Assembly (NCBI GenBank): GCA_050741915.1
Contig: JBOGEX010000053.1
Coordinates: 1-54,792 of the forward strand
Source of the DNA: JACCTH01 sp050741915
GTDB lineage: Bacteria > Actinomycetota > Acidimicrobiia > Spongiisociales > ZC4RG35
Direction: 5' to 3'
Length of the DNA: 54,792 nucleotides
The notes under the pieces were generated by a model. It searched no databases and was not told the origin of the DNA. It saw nothing but the letters and a program-made list of their open reading frames with translations. Position 1 is the stretch's first letter; the number at the start of each line of letters is the position of its first letter. Shown piece by piece: positions 33,647 to 41,418 of this stretch. The position numbers and the translations under genes are program-made.

Positions 33647-34564
33647 ATGACTGAACTCCAGGCCAACCCTCGCCGATTCCTCTCCACCACCGAGGGCACC
33701 TCGGTTCACGCCTTCACCGTTCGCGATTGGTTGATGTTTCTGGGTGTGGGCCTGATCTGGGGTTCGTCGTTCTTCTTCATCGCCGTCGGGCTGCAGAGCC
33801 TGGCGCCGGAAGTGATCACTCCGATGCGGCTGGCGGTCGGATTTCTCGTTCTCAGTCTCTTCCCTGCCGCGCGGCGCAAGGTGGACCGGTCCGATTGGCC
33901 CCGGATTGCCTTGCTCGGGGTGATCTGGATGGCAATCCCGCTATCGATGTTCCCCTTCGCCGAGGAGCGAGTCTCCTCGGCGCTGACCGGCATGCTCAAC
34001 GGCGCCAACCCGATCTTCACCGCCGCCGTGGCATGGGCTCTGTTGAAGCGGCCCCCCGGAGCCAATCAACGCTGGGGGCTCGTGCTGGGTTTTCTCGGTA
34101 CAGCGTTGATCGCCCTGCCTTCGCTCGGCGAGGGACGTTCCGAGGCCTTGGGGGTGGTGTTGATCCTCATCGCTTTGACTTGTTACGGATTTGCCCTCAA
34201 CGTGGCGGTTCCCCTCCAGCAGAAGTACGGCTCTCTACCGATCTTCTGGCGAGCACAGATGGTGGGGATGGCCCTGACCGTTCCTATTGGCCTGACTGGT
34301 CTCGACAACTCCCGACTGGAGTTGGTGCCCGTTCTCGCCATTATCGCTTTGGGAGTCTTTGGCACGGCGATCGCTTACATTCTCATGGGAGGTCTCGCCG
34401 GCCGAGTCGGAGCTACCCGCGCCTCGATCTCCACCTACCTGATCCCGGTCGTGGCGATCCTCCTCGGGGTCATCGTCTTGTCCGAACGGGTGCATGCGCT
34501 GAGCCTGGCCGGTTCCGCACTGGTCCTGGTGGGCGCCTGGCTCGGCAGCCGCCGCGGCCACTAA
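33647..34564 (+). CDS. EamA/DMT-family transporter inserted between nuoG and nuoH
   Basis: 305 residues, ten helices in two EamA repeats (FLGVGLIWGSSFFFIAVGLQ at the start; GTAIAYILMGGLAGRVGATR and SISTYLIPVVAILLGVIVLS in the second). The ATG at 33647 (MTELQANPRR) follows a 65-bp gap. The upstream in-frame extension would overlap the cyclase-like gene out of frame and is rejected. Substrate unknown. The stop is followed after 3 bp by R1 copy c. Confidence 0.88.
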   Translation: MTELQANPRRFLSTTEGTSVHAFTVRDWLMFLGVGLIWGSSFFFIAVGLQSLAPEVITPMRLAVGFLVLSLFPAARRKVDRSDWPRIALLGVIWMAIPLSMFPFAEERVSSALTGMLNGANPIFTAAVAWALLKRPPGANQRWGLVLGFLGTALIALPSLGEGRSEALGVVLILIALTCYGFALNVAVPLQQKYGSLPIFWRAQMVGMALTVPIGLTGLDNSRLELVPVLAIIALGVFGTAIAYILMGGLAGRVGATRASISTYLIPVVAILLGVIVLSERVHALSLAGSALVLVGAWLGSRRGH

Positions 34565-34567
34565 AAA

Positions 34568-34619
34568 GCGAACCCAGGGTTGTAGACGTTGTCCAACAGC
34601 GTCTACAGCCCAGAGAACG
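34568..34619. repeat. 52-bp palindromic element (family R1), copy c
   Basis: GCGAACCCAGGG ... CAGAGAACG with interior inverted repeat GTAGACGTTGT / ACAGCGTCTAC able to form a strong hairpin. It fills the gap between the convergent EamA and nuoG genes. Confidence 0.87.
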
Positions 34620-34633
34620 ACTTCCTCTCGGGG

Positions 34634-37030
34634 TCAAACCTTGGTAACGGTGACCACCGGATCCGAGCCCAGGGAGGGGGTGCCAGGTTGGTTGAAGGGA
34701 ACGTAGACCACGCCGTGGTGGAGGCTCGGGTCGATGCGGACCTGAAGGCGGGCAGAGCCCTGTGCGGTCTTGACGTCGGCCTCCTCACCGTCGGCCAGGC
34801 CCAGACGGCGGGCATCGTCGAAGTTGAGGTGGACCGAGGCGCCAGGGGCGAGGTGCTCTAGCGACGGGGCATGTCGCATCAATACCCCGTCGTCGAACAT
34901 GGTCCGGGCGTAGTGAAGGACGAGCTCGCCCGAGGGCGAGCGGCCCGGAGCGTCGGCGGGCAAATAGACCAGCGGTTGGGTTGCCTCGGGGAGCGGCACA
35001 ACCACACCGTCCTTTTCGGAATCGAGCAGATCCCACGTGACCCCGACATAGGCCGGAGCTTCAGTGGCGATCTCTTTGCCGATCGCCTCGGCGGACACCA
35101 GGTTGATCGACCGCCCCATCCGGTCGGAGAGATCATCGAGGATCGACCAGTCGGCCCGGCTCTGACCCGGCCCGGGAACGACCCGGTTGACCTTTTGCAC
35201 CCGTCCTTCGACATTGGTGACCGTCCCTGCTTTCTCCGCGAAGCCTTCGACGGGCAATACAACATCGGCCAATCGAGAAGAGTCGGTCAGGAACTGATCC
35301 AGAGCCACCACGAAACGCGCATTCTCCAGCGCTTGTCGCGCCAGATCGCCATTGGGAAAATCGCGCACTGGGTCGGCGCCTACCAGCAGCAGCCCGAGCA
35401 GGCCCCCCTCGGACAGGCCTTCGAGAATCTGTGCCGCCCCCTTGCCTTCTCTGTCGGGCTGCTGCCGCCCCGGTGCCAAGCTGGGCGACAATCCCATGTC
35501 AAGCGCTCCGTACACGTTGCTGCGTCGAGCCAATGGAAGAATCTTTCCGCCCAGGGTGCGGACGTGGGCGGCAACGGCTTCGGCCAGGCGTCCATCCTCG
35601 CCATAGCCAGATCGGCCGACCAACGCCACCAGCGGTCCTTCGCGCAGAGTGGCCGCCGCTTCGCCTTCGCCAGTTTGTAGGCGAGTGAGAAGGGCGGCCC
35701 CAGAGCCAGGCCGGTAGGTGAGCTTGTGGCTGGCGCGGTCGTCCAGCCCATTCCGCCGGGGATGTATGAGGATCAGCCGAGCGCCTTTTTCCTGGACCGC
35801 GTGCCTGACTCGCAGATACAGAGTGGGGTGCTCCTCCTTGAGATCGGGACCCCACACCAAGATCGTCTTCGCCGTATCCAGATCGGAGATCAGCGCCCGA
35901 TCGGCCGTGGCGGCCAGGAATTGCGGATCGAGCCCGTCATCAAGCTGGCAATCGATGTCGTTGATGGCGAGAACCACTCGAGCGAACTTCGAAAGGGCAT
36001 AGGCGTCCTCGTTCGTGCCCCGGGCCCCGCCCAAAACGGCCAACCCTTTCCCGGCATCACGAATCTCGGTCAGGCGAGCAGCCACCAGCTCGAGCGCCTC
36101 GCTCCAGGTCGCCTCTGCGAACGACCCGTCCTCCTGGCGGATCATCGGAGTAGTCAGGCGATCGGGAGAGCCGATGAACTCGAAACCGAAGCGACACTTG
36201 TCCGACAGCCAGCCCCAGTTAGTTGCCTCGGCGTCGGCCCCCAGGAAACGCAGTACCTCGTTCTGGCTGGTTTGCACGGTGATCCGATCACCGGCGGTGC
36301 AATGGGGGCAGGTCGACTCGACCGCCACCAGGTCCCAAGGGCGGGCGCGGAATCGGTAGGCCTTCGAGGTCAGCGCCCCCACCGGGCAGATTTGCACTGT
36401 GTTGCCGGAAAAGTAGGACGCGAATGGGTGATCGGGGAAGGTGTTGATCTGAGTGAAGTTGCCCCGGTCGAGGAACTCGATCAGAGGATCACCCGAGACC
36501 TCGTCGGTGAAGCGGGTACAGCGAGCGCAGAGGATGCAGCGCTCTCGATCGAGATAGACGAGGTCGGAGATCTTGATCGGCTTCTCGAAATGACGCTTCT
36601 CCTCGACAAAGCGCGACTCCCCCGGACCATAAGCCATGGTGTGGTCCTGAAGGGGGCATTCCCCGCCTCGATCACAAACCGGACAGTCGAGCGGGTGATT
36701 GATCAGAAGAAACTCGAGAACTCCCTCCTGGGCTTTCTTGGCCACATCGGATTTGGTGTCGATCACCATTCCATCCGCCACCGGGTTGGTGCAGGCGGTG
36801 ATCAGCACCCGGCCCTTCGGAGTCTCCATCTCTACCAGGCACATGCGACACATCCCCACTGGTCGCATCCGCGAGTGCCAGCAGAACCGGGGGATATAGA
36901 TGCCGTGGTCCTCGGCTGCCTTGATCAGCATCTGGCCCTTGGGAGCCTCGAACTCGTTGCCGTCGACAGTGACCTTGACGGTCTCCGAACTCACCGAGAC
37001 CTTGATTCCCTCGCGGGTGAGATCGCTCAT
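34634..37030 (-). CDS. nuoG: NADH-quinone oxidoreductase subunit G
   Basis: 798-residue largest peripheral subunit. N-terminal [2Fe-2S] (FCWHSRMRPVGMCRMCLVEM), then HPLDCPVCDRGGECPLQD and CILCARC for [4Fe-4S] clusters, followed by a molybdopterin-oxidoreductase-like domain. The off-pathway N7 site reads CPHCTAGD...DKC: the third Cys is replaced by Asp, so N7 may be altered or absent. The ATG at 37030 follows AGGTG by 8 nt; a TTG at 37063 is possible. It lies 42 bp after nuoF. Confidence 0.94.
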   Translation of the reverse strand: MSDLTREGIKVSVSSETVKVTVDGNEFEAPKGQMLIKAAEDHGIYIPRFCWHSRMRPVGMCRMCLVEMETPKGRVLITACTNPVADGMVIDTKSDVAKKAQEGVLEFLLINHPLDCPVCDRGGECPLQDHTMAYGPGESRFVEEKRHFEKPIKISDLVYLDRERCILCARCTRFTDEVSGDPLIEFLDRGNFTQINTFPDHPFASYFSGNTVQICPVGALTSKAYRFRARPWDLVAVESTCPHCTAGDRITVQTSQNEVLRFLGADAEATNWGWLSDKCRFGFEFIGSPDRLTTPMIRQEDGSFAEATWSEALELVAARLTEIRDAGKGLAVLGGARGTNEDAYALSKFARVVLAINDIDCQLDDGLDPQFLAATADRALISDLDTAKTILVWGPDLKEEHPTLYLRVRHAVQEKGARLILIHPRRNGLDDRASHKLTYRPGSGAALLTRLQTGEGEAAATLREGPLVALVGRSGYGEDGRLAEAVAAHVRTLGGKILPLARRSNVYGALDMGLSPSLAPGRQQPDREGKGAAQILEGLSEGGLLGLLLVGADPVRDFPNGDLARQALENARFVVALDQFLTDSSRLADVVLPVEGFAEKAGTVTNVEGRVQKVNRVVPGPGQSRADWSILDDLSDRMGRSINLVSAEAIGKEIATEAPAYVGVTWDLLDSEKDGVVVPLPEATQPLVYLPADAPGRSPSGELVLHYARTMFDDGVLMRHAPSLEHLAPGASVHLNFDDARRLGLADGEEADVKTAQGSARLQVRIDPSLHHGVVYVPFNQPGTPSLGSDPVVTVTKV

Positions 37031-37072
37031 AAGGCGGGCACCTTGTGGATCCTCATTCGACAACTTGGCCCA

Positions 37073-38371
37073 TCAGGCAGGAAGTGGGCAGCCGCCGTCG
37101 TGGATATGGGTCATGACTTCACCTTTGAAGTACTTGGTGATCGAGATGATGGGCGAGACGGCCGAGGGACCGAGCGGGCAAATCGTGGTCATCTTCGGCG
37201 GCCAGACGAGACCCACCGAGATGTTGTCCGAGACATCGAGCAGCAGGTCGAAGTCGACCTCTCGTCCCTCGCCGGCTTCGATCCGGCGGAGAATCATCTC
37301 CAACCAGCTTGTGCCCTCGCGACAGGGAGTGCATTGACCGCAGGACTCGTGGGCGAAGAATCTGACGATTCGTTCTGCTGCCCGCACCACGCAGGTGGCT
37401 TCGTCCATCACCACCACGGCTCCCGAGCCGAGCATCGAACCGGCCCTGGCGGTGTCGTCCTTGGTGATCGGCAGTTCGAGATGGTCGCCGGGGACAAACC
37501 ACGGGGCGGAGGCACCTCCGGGGATCCACGTCTTCAACCTACGTTCGCGACGCATGCCCCCAGCGACATCGAAGATGAGCTGATTCCACGTGATCCCGTG
37601 AGGGAGCTCATAGTTGCCCGGTTTCTTGACATGTCCCGAGATCGAGAAGAGAAAGGTGCCGGTGTCGGCCTCGTGGGCGAGTCCTTTATAGCTGTCGACT
37701 CCGCTGTTGAGAATGTGGGCCAGGTTGGAGAGGGTCTCGACGTTGTTGACGATGGTGGGTTTGTTGTAGAGCCCCACTGCGGCGGGAAAGTACGGCGGTT
37801 TCAGCCGGGGTTCGCCCCGGAGTCCCTCAAGTGAGTTGATCAGTGCCGTCTCCTCGCCGCAGATGTAGGCACCGGCACCGAGATGGACGATGACCTCAAG
37901 GTCGTAGGCGGAGCCGAAGATCCCTTTGCCCAGGTATCCCTTGGCGTAGGCCTCTTCGATTGCCCGTTGCACCCGACGGGCTGGTTTGGGGTATTCGCCC
38001 CGAACGTAGACGAACGCCTGGTGCACCTCGTTGGCGATCGAAGTGATGATGATGCCTTCGACCAATTGATGCGGGTCGCGTTCGAGGAGCTGTCGATCTT
38101 TGAAGGTACCGGGTTCGGACTCGTCGGCATTGACCACCAGGTAGGCGGGTCGGGCCGTGGCCAGAAAACTCCACTTGAGACCGGCCGAGAACGCAGCGCC
38201 TCCTCTGCCCAAAAGCCCGGATCCCTTGATGGTCGCGACGAGTTCGTCGCGGGTCATTCCCACAGCCTTGCGCGCCGCCTGGTAGCCCGAGGTGGCTTCG
38301 TAACGGTCGATCGTGTGTGAGTCGCCGGGGAAGTCGATCATGCGCTTGGTGACGACCAATGGGTAAGTCAC
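37073..38371 (-). CDS. nuoF: NADH-quinone oxidoreductase subunit F
   Basis: 432-residue NADH- and FMN-binding subunit where electrons enter. Motifs: GLLGRGGAAFSAGLKW (NADH), VNADESEPGTFKDRQLLERD (FMN), GAGAYICGEETALINSLEG, then cluster N3 ligands ESCGQCTPCREG and a later Cys in TTICPLGPSA. It overlaps nuoE as ATGA. With NuoE it lets cluster 2, unlike cluster 1, take electrons from NADH. Confidence 0.95.
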   Translation of the reverse strand: MTYPLVVTKRMIDFPGDSHTIDRYEATSGYQAARKAVGMTRDELVATIKGSGLLGRGGAAFSAGLKWSFLATARPAYLVVNADESEPGTFKDRQLLERDPHQLVEGIIITSIANEVHQAFVYVRGEYPKPARRVQRAIEEAYAKGYLGKGIFGSAYDLEVIVHLGAGAYICGEETALINSLEGLRGEPRLKPPYFPAAVGLYNKPTIVNNVETLSNLAHILNSGVDSYKGLAHEADTGTFLFSISGHVKKPGNYELPHGITWNQLIFDVAGGMRRERRLKTWIPGGASAPWFVPGDHLELPITKDDTARAGSMLGSGAVVVMDEATCVVRAAERIVRFFAHESCGQCTPCREGTSWLEMILRRIEAGEGREVDFDLLLDVSDNISVGLVWPPKMTTICPLGPSAVSPIISITKYFKGEVMTHIHDGGCPLPA

Positions 38372-39006
38372 TTCTCACCTTCGGTTGCGCCGTTCACGGC
38401 CGCGGTGGTGCCTAAGGAGGTAAAGGCCGGGTAGGGACCGATCGCTCCCACCTCTTCTTTGATCGCCCACTCGAAGGAGGTGGTCCCCCCAAACAACTGT
38501 TGGAGCTCGTCGGAGTTGACCACTTCCGGGCGGGCCTTCCGCAGCCATTGCACGAGTTGGCGAGCCTTCTCGGGAACCACACCTTCGATCAACTCGTAGT
38601 TGACCTGAACTGCTGGGGCTCCGCCGCAGGCACCGAGACACTCGGCGTGCTCGACCGCGATCAATCCCTCGGCGTCGGTCTGACCATGAAGGGCCGAAGC
38701 CTCCTCCTCAATGGCGTGCATCACACGATCGGCACCGAGGAGCATGCAACTGATCGAGGTGCAGCAAGAGATGAGGTAGCGGCCCGCCGGTTGGCGCTTG
38801 TACATGGTGTAGAAGGAGGCGACCGCCGCCACTTGGGCGGGGGTGGTGCCCGTCCATTCCGCTACCTCGATCATTCCCCCCTCGGTCAGGTAGCCGTCTT
38901 GGGCCATCGCCAGAAACAGAAGCGGCATCACCGCCGAACGACGATGGGGGTATTGGGCGACGATGGCGCGGGCCCGTTCCTGGACTGCCTCGGGCCATTT
39001 GCTCAT
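38368..39006 (-). CDS. nuoE: NADH-quinone oxidoreductase subunit E
   Basis: 212-residue thioredoxin-like [2Fe-2S] subunit (N1a). Ligands in CCTSISCMLLGAD and CLGACGGAPAVQVN. The ATG at 39006 is 8 nt after a TATGCT box (minus strand, 39020-39015), indicating a promoter that restarts transcription of nuoEFG after the inserted toxin-antitoxin/DedA block. C-terminal extension of about 45 residues after the fold. Confidence 0.93.
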   Translation of the reverse strand: MSKWPEAVQERARAIVAQYPHRRSAVMPLLFLAMAQDGYLTEGGMIEVAEWTGTTPAQVAAVASFYTMYKRQPAGRYLISCCTSISCMLLGADRVMHAIEEEASALHGQTDAEGLIAVEHAECLGACGGAPAVQVNYELIEGVVPEKARQLVQWLRKARPEVVNSDELQQLFGGTTSFEWAIKEEVGAIGPYPAFTSLGTTAAVNGATEGEK

Positions 39007-39110
39007 CGCCTTTGAGCATAGGAAGTACCTATCAGGCCTCCGAAATTCACCCAAATTTGGGTTCTACGCGGCGCCCAAGTGTCCTGGGCTAGGGACCGGC
39101 GCCCAAGGGC
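39007..39110. other. Noncoding gap with nuoE promoter and short repeats
   Basis: Holds the TATGCT box for nuoE, a perfect CCCAAATTTGGG palindrome (39050-39061) and two direct GGCGCCCAAG words (from about 39072 and 39102). The AAATTTG core recalls the R3 elements, again at the 3' side of a toxin-antitoxin pair, but the rest does not match. Confidence 0.5.
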
Positions 39111-39377
39111 TCACCGTCTATAGATCTCTCGTCGATGGCCAAGTTCCACTACGAGTATGACGAGTCGCTCATCCTGGATTTCCACGATGATTCGGTAGTC
39201 GCCCACCCGATATCGCCAAAGGCGCTCCTCGGACCGTAGGGGGTTCCCGATCTGGCGGGGATGATCGAGCTGCGCCAATCGCACTTCGAGGAATGCGCGG
39301 ATGCGTCGGGATGCCTCTGGATCCAGCCGGCGGATTTGATTCTGTGCTTGTTGAGATACCCGTATCCGGTACCTCAA
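39111..39377 (-). CDS. RelE/ParE-family toxin
   Basis: 88 residues: MRYRIRVSQQAQNQIRRLDP, then NPLRSEERLWRYRVGDYRII and VVELGHRREIYRR, the complete RelE/ParE fold signature with its C-terminal H-R-x-x-I-Y-R end. Family members cleave ribosome-bound mRNA or poison gyrase. ATGA overlap with the upstream ribbon-helix-helix antitoxin gene. Intact. Confidence 0.92.
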   Translation of the reverse strand: MRYRIRVSQQAQNQIRRLDPEASRRIRAFLEVRLAQLDHPRQIGNPLRSEERLWRYRVGDYRIIVEIQDERLVILVVELGHRREIYRR

Positions 39378-39598
39378 TCAGGCCACTCCACTTCCTCCAA
39401 CGGAATCGACTCTTCGTCGGCAGCCCGGAAGTCTTTTAGGGCCTTCTCGCCCAAATAGGTATCTTCTAGGTCTTCCAAATGGTCGAGGATGGCTTCCTTG
39501 ACGTAAAAAGTACGACTCCGCCCGGTGCGGCGGGCCAACTCGGAGAGGCGCTCTTCGATCTCCGGCTCGAGTCGGATGGAAAGCTGCTTGGTGCGCAT
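39374..39598 (-). CDS. Ribbon-helix-helix antitoxin of the RelE-like toxin
   Basis: 74 residues: RTKQLSIRLEPEIEERLSEL and RTGRSRTFYVKEAILDHLED form a ribbon-helix-helix, followed by an acidic toxin-binding tail (RAADEESIPLEEVEWPD). It should neutralise the toxin and repress the operon. The ATG at 39598 adjoins a perfect palindromic operator; longer frames run through that operator and are rejected. Confidence 0.9.
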   Translation of the reverse strand: MRTKQLSIRLEPEIEERLSELARRTGRSRTFYVKEAILDHLEDLEDTYLGEKALKDFRAADEESIPLEEVEWPD

Positions 39599-39599
39599 C

Positions 39600-39621
39600 G
39601 ATGCTATACAAGTATAGCATC
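39600..39621. promoter_or_regulatory. Palindromic operator of the RelBE-like operon
   Basis: Perfect 10-bp arms GATGCTATAC / GTATAGCATC with an AA spacer, directly before the antitoxin ATG. It contains TATACT and TATAGC boxes, so repressor binding would occlude the promoter. Confidence 0.8.
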
Positions 39622-39716
39622 CGTTCATAGCTCGATTTACCGCGGGCCTGGAGCCCGGCAAATGACACAGCAAGGGCTTTCGGGTCAACGGTGGAGCAGC
39701 CGATAGCCTCTAACTG

Positions 39717-40325
39717 ATGTTCCTCGACCCCCAGAACTTGCTCGTCACCTTCGGCACGATCGGACTCTTTCTCATCGTCTTCGCCGAATCCGGGCTCTTC
39801 TTCGGGTTCTTTCTCCCCGGTGACTCGCTGCTCTTCACCGCCGGTCTCTTCGCCGCCCATGGGACCCTTAACCTCCCCGTGATCCTGATTGGCTGCTTCG
39901 TCGCGGCAGTGGCTGGCGACCAGGTGGGCTACGTCTTCGGTCAACGGGTGGGTCCGGCTCTATTTCGCCGGCCCGAGTCACGACTCTTCAAGCAGGAGTA
40001 CGTGGCGCGGGCCCAGGCCTTCTTCGAAAAGTATGGGCCGAAGACGATCGTTCTGGCCCGCTTCGTGCCCATCGTTCGCACCTTCGCCCCGATCCTGGCG
40101 GGCGTGGGCAGTATGCGTTACCGCACGTTCGTGAGCTACAACCTGGTCGGCGGATTTCTTTGGGCAGTTGGAGTGACTCTGCTCGGTTATGTCCTGGGCG
40201 AGTTGATCCCCGACATCGACGCTTACCTATTGCCCATCATCGCCGTGATCATCGGGATCTCGTTCACACCCATTGTTCTCGAGTGGTGGAAGAGACGACG
40301 AGCGTCGGCTAGGGCTGACGCGTAA
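39717..40325 (+). CDS. DedA-family (VTT domain) membrane protein
   Basis: 202 residues. DedA signature visible: FAESGLFFGFFLPGDSLLFT, FGQRVGPALFRRPESRLFKQ and VLARFVPIVRTFAPILAGVG, then MRYRTFVSYNLVGGFLWAVG. Family members are thought to flip or exchange undecaprenyl phosphate or phospholipids and support membrane homeostasis. Four to six membrane segments and a basic C-terminus. Its last codons and stop form direct repeat L bounding the VapBC islet. Confidence 0.92.
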   Translation: MFLDPQNLLVTFGTIGLFLIVFAESGLFFGFFLPGDSLLFTAGLFAAHGTLNLPVILIGCFVAAVAGDQVGYVFGQRVGPALFRRPESRLFKQEYVARAQAFFEKYGPKTIVLARFVPIVRTFAPILAGVGSMRYRTFVSYNLVGGFLWAVGVTLLGYVLGELIPDIDAYLLPIIAVIIGISFTPIVLEWWKRRRASARADA

Positions 40326-40330
40326 ACCAC
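40302..40330. repeat. Direct repeat L bounding the VapBC islet
   Basis: 29 bp matching 41058-41086 at 25 positions (core TAGGGCTGACGC then TAAACCAC). It contains the stop codon of dedA on the plus strand; the partner copy contains the stop of the SnoaL-like gene on the minus strand. Confidence 0.8.
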
Positions 40331-40342
40331 CCCAGAGCCTGG

Positions 40343-40365
40343 CATTATAGCCGCAAGCTATAATG
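40343..40365. promoter_or_regulatory. Palindromic operator and promoter of vapBC
   Basis: Perfect 9-bp arms CATTATAGC / GCTATAATG with a 5-bp spacer. The right arm holds TATAAT (40359-40364), 7 nt before the ATG at 40372, so the message is probably leaderless and repression direct. Confidence 0.82.
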
Positions 40366-40371
40366 GGATCC

Positions 40372-40626
40372 ATGACAAAGGCCACGAAAGTAATGGTGTC
40401 GATCCCCGATGACTTGCTCGAGCGGATCGATCGGGCAGCGGGCGAGCGACACACCAGTCGCAGCGCCTTTCTGCAGGAGGCGGCGCGGCGCGAGCTTGGC
40501 TGGCCCGACGCCGTGACAATCGAAGCTGCGCTCGAACGGGCACGGGCAGCGCTGGCCGGAGCCGGCAGCTTCGAATCCGCTGAGTTGATCCGTGCGGATC
40601 GCGATGCCCGCGATCGACGTCGTTAG
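40372..40626 (+). CDS. VapB-like ribbon-helix-helix antitoxin
   Basis: 84 residues: TKATKVMVSIPDDLLERIDR and RHTSRSAFLQEAARRELG make a ribbon-helix-helix DNA-binding domain, followed by a helical toxin-binding tail rich in Arg and Ala. The ATG at 40372 is chosen because it sits 7 nt after TATAAT; the ATG at 40363 overlaps the -10 box. The 3' end overlaps the toxin gene by 23 bp. Confidence 0.88.
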   Translation: MTKATKVMVSIPDDLLERIDRAAGERHTSRSAFLQEAARRELGWPDAVTIEAALERARAALAGAGSFESAELIRADRDARDRRR

Positions 40627-41044
40627 CGACGCCAGTGTGGTCCTCAAGTGGTTCCACACCGAGGGCGAAGAGGAGGTGGCCGAGGCCCGCACCCTCGTCG
40701 CTGCCCACCAGGCGAGGACGGTGGCGTTGATGGTGCTCGACCTGACCGCCTACGAGGTCGGCAACGCTTTGATGCGGGGTCCAGCCAAGGCGACGGCCCA
40801 ACAGATCGCGGTAGTGCTCGATGCCCTTGATGAGATTTGCCCCGCGGTCCGACCTGACTCTGACGAGTTGCGCCTGGCCGCTGAACTCGCCGAGCACCAC
40901 CACCTCACCCTCTATGACGCCGCCTACGCCGCTGTGGCTGAGAGTCGTCAAGCGACGCTAGCGACACATGACCGGACGCTGCTCGATGCAGACCGAGGGA
41001 GCCGCCCCAGCGAGCTTCTCCGGCAACTCGCCTCGCAGCGATGA
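40604..41044 (+). CDS. VapC-like PIN-domain toxin
   Basis: 146 residues with the PIN nuclease acids in place: Asp in DVVSDASVVLKWF, Glu in LDLTAYEVGNALM, Asp in LTLYDAAYAAVAESR and Asp in TLATHDRTLL. VapC toxins cleave tRNA or rRNA sites. The ATG at 40604 is used; GTG at 40592 is also possible. Complete and apparently functional, unlike the second VapC at 44438-44803. Confidence 0.92.
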   Translation: MPAIDVVSDASVVLKWFHTEGEEEVAEARTLVAAHQARTVALMVLDLTAYEVGNALMRGPAKATAQQIAVVLDALDEICPAVRPDSDELRLAAELAEHHHLTLYDAAYAAVAESRQATLATHDRTLLDADRGSRPSELLRQLASQR

Positions 41045-41057
41045 GGTGGGCGTTCTG

Positions 41058-41086
41058 GCGAAGGTTAGGGCTGACGCATAAACCAC
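41058..41086. repeat. Direct repeat R bounding the VapBC islet
   Basis: Second copy of the 29-bp repeat at 40302-40330; here it encodes, on the minus strand, the last codons and stop of the SnoaL-like gene. Confidence 0.8.
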
Positions 41087-41418
41087 TCGACGAAACGCTG
41101 ACAGCGACCGTCGGGGGCGAACCCAAGTTCCCACATGTTCCAATAGGTCCGCCCATCGCCATAAGTGGTAGTGCCGGTGGCGGTCGCCCAACTCCCCTCG
41201 ACCAGATGGGGTTGGTAGGTCGCCGACCAACTCCCAGGCTCGTCTTGTTCGTCGAGCCAGCTATCGGCAATCGCGCTTCCGCCGACAATTGGCTCGTCGT
41301 AAGGGTGATACCGGTACTCGGCGTCGTCGGTGAACAACGCTTCGATCGACTCCCGGTCGTAGGTCCGCCAGGCCTCGACGTAACGATCCAGCCAAGCCTG
41401 CACGTCGGCGCGAGTCAT
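41065..41418 (-). CDS. SnoaL-like / NTF2-fold protein
   Basis: 117 residues: DVQAWLDRYVEAWRTYDRES, FTDDAEYRYHPYDEPIVGGS and FVEWFMRQP are typical of the SnoaL-like cone-shaped fold, which includes small hydrolases, isomerases and binding proteins. Catalytic function unknown. Its start codon touches the nuoD stop, so it is the last gene of the nuoABCD block and shares its transcript. Confidence 0.82.
   Translation of the reverse strand: MTRADVQAWLDRYVEAWRTYDRESIEALFTDDAEYRYHPYDEPIVGGSAIADSWLDEQDEPGSWSATYQPHLVEGSWATATGTTTYGDGRTYWNMWELGFAPDGRCQRFVEWFMRQP

Noticed and set aside
35726..37834. Long plus-strand open frame opposite nuoG and nuoF
   Set aside because: It is antisense to clearly conserved subunits, has no family-like motifs and a composition typical of antisense reading in GC-rich DNA.
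39072..39112. Two GGCGCCCAAG words as a CRISPR or tandem array
   Set aside because: Only two short copies with no regular spacers; no cas genes in the window.
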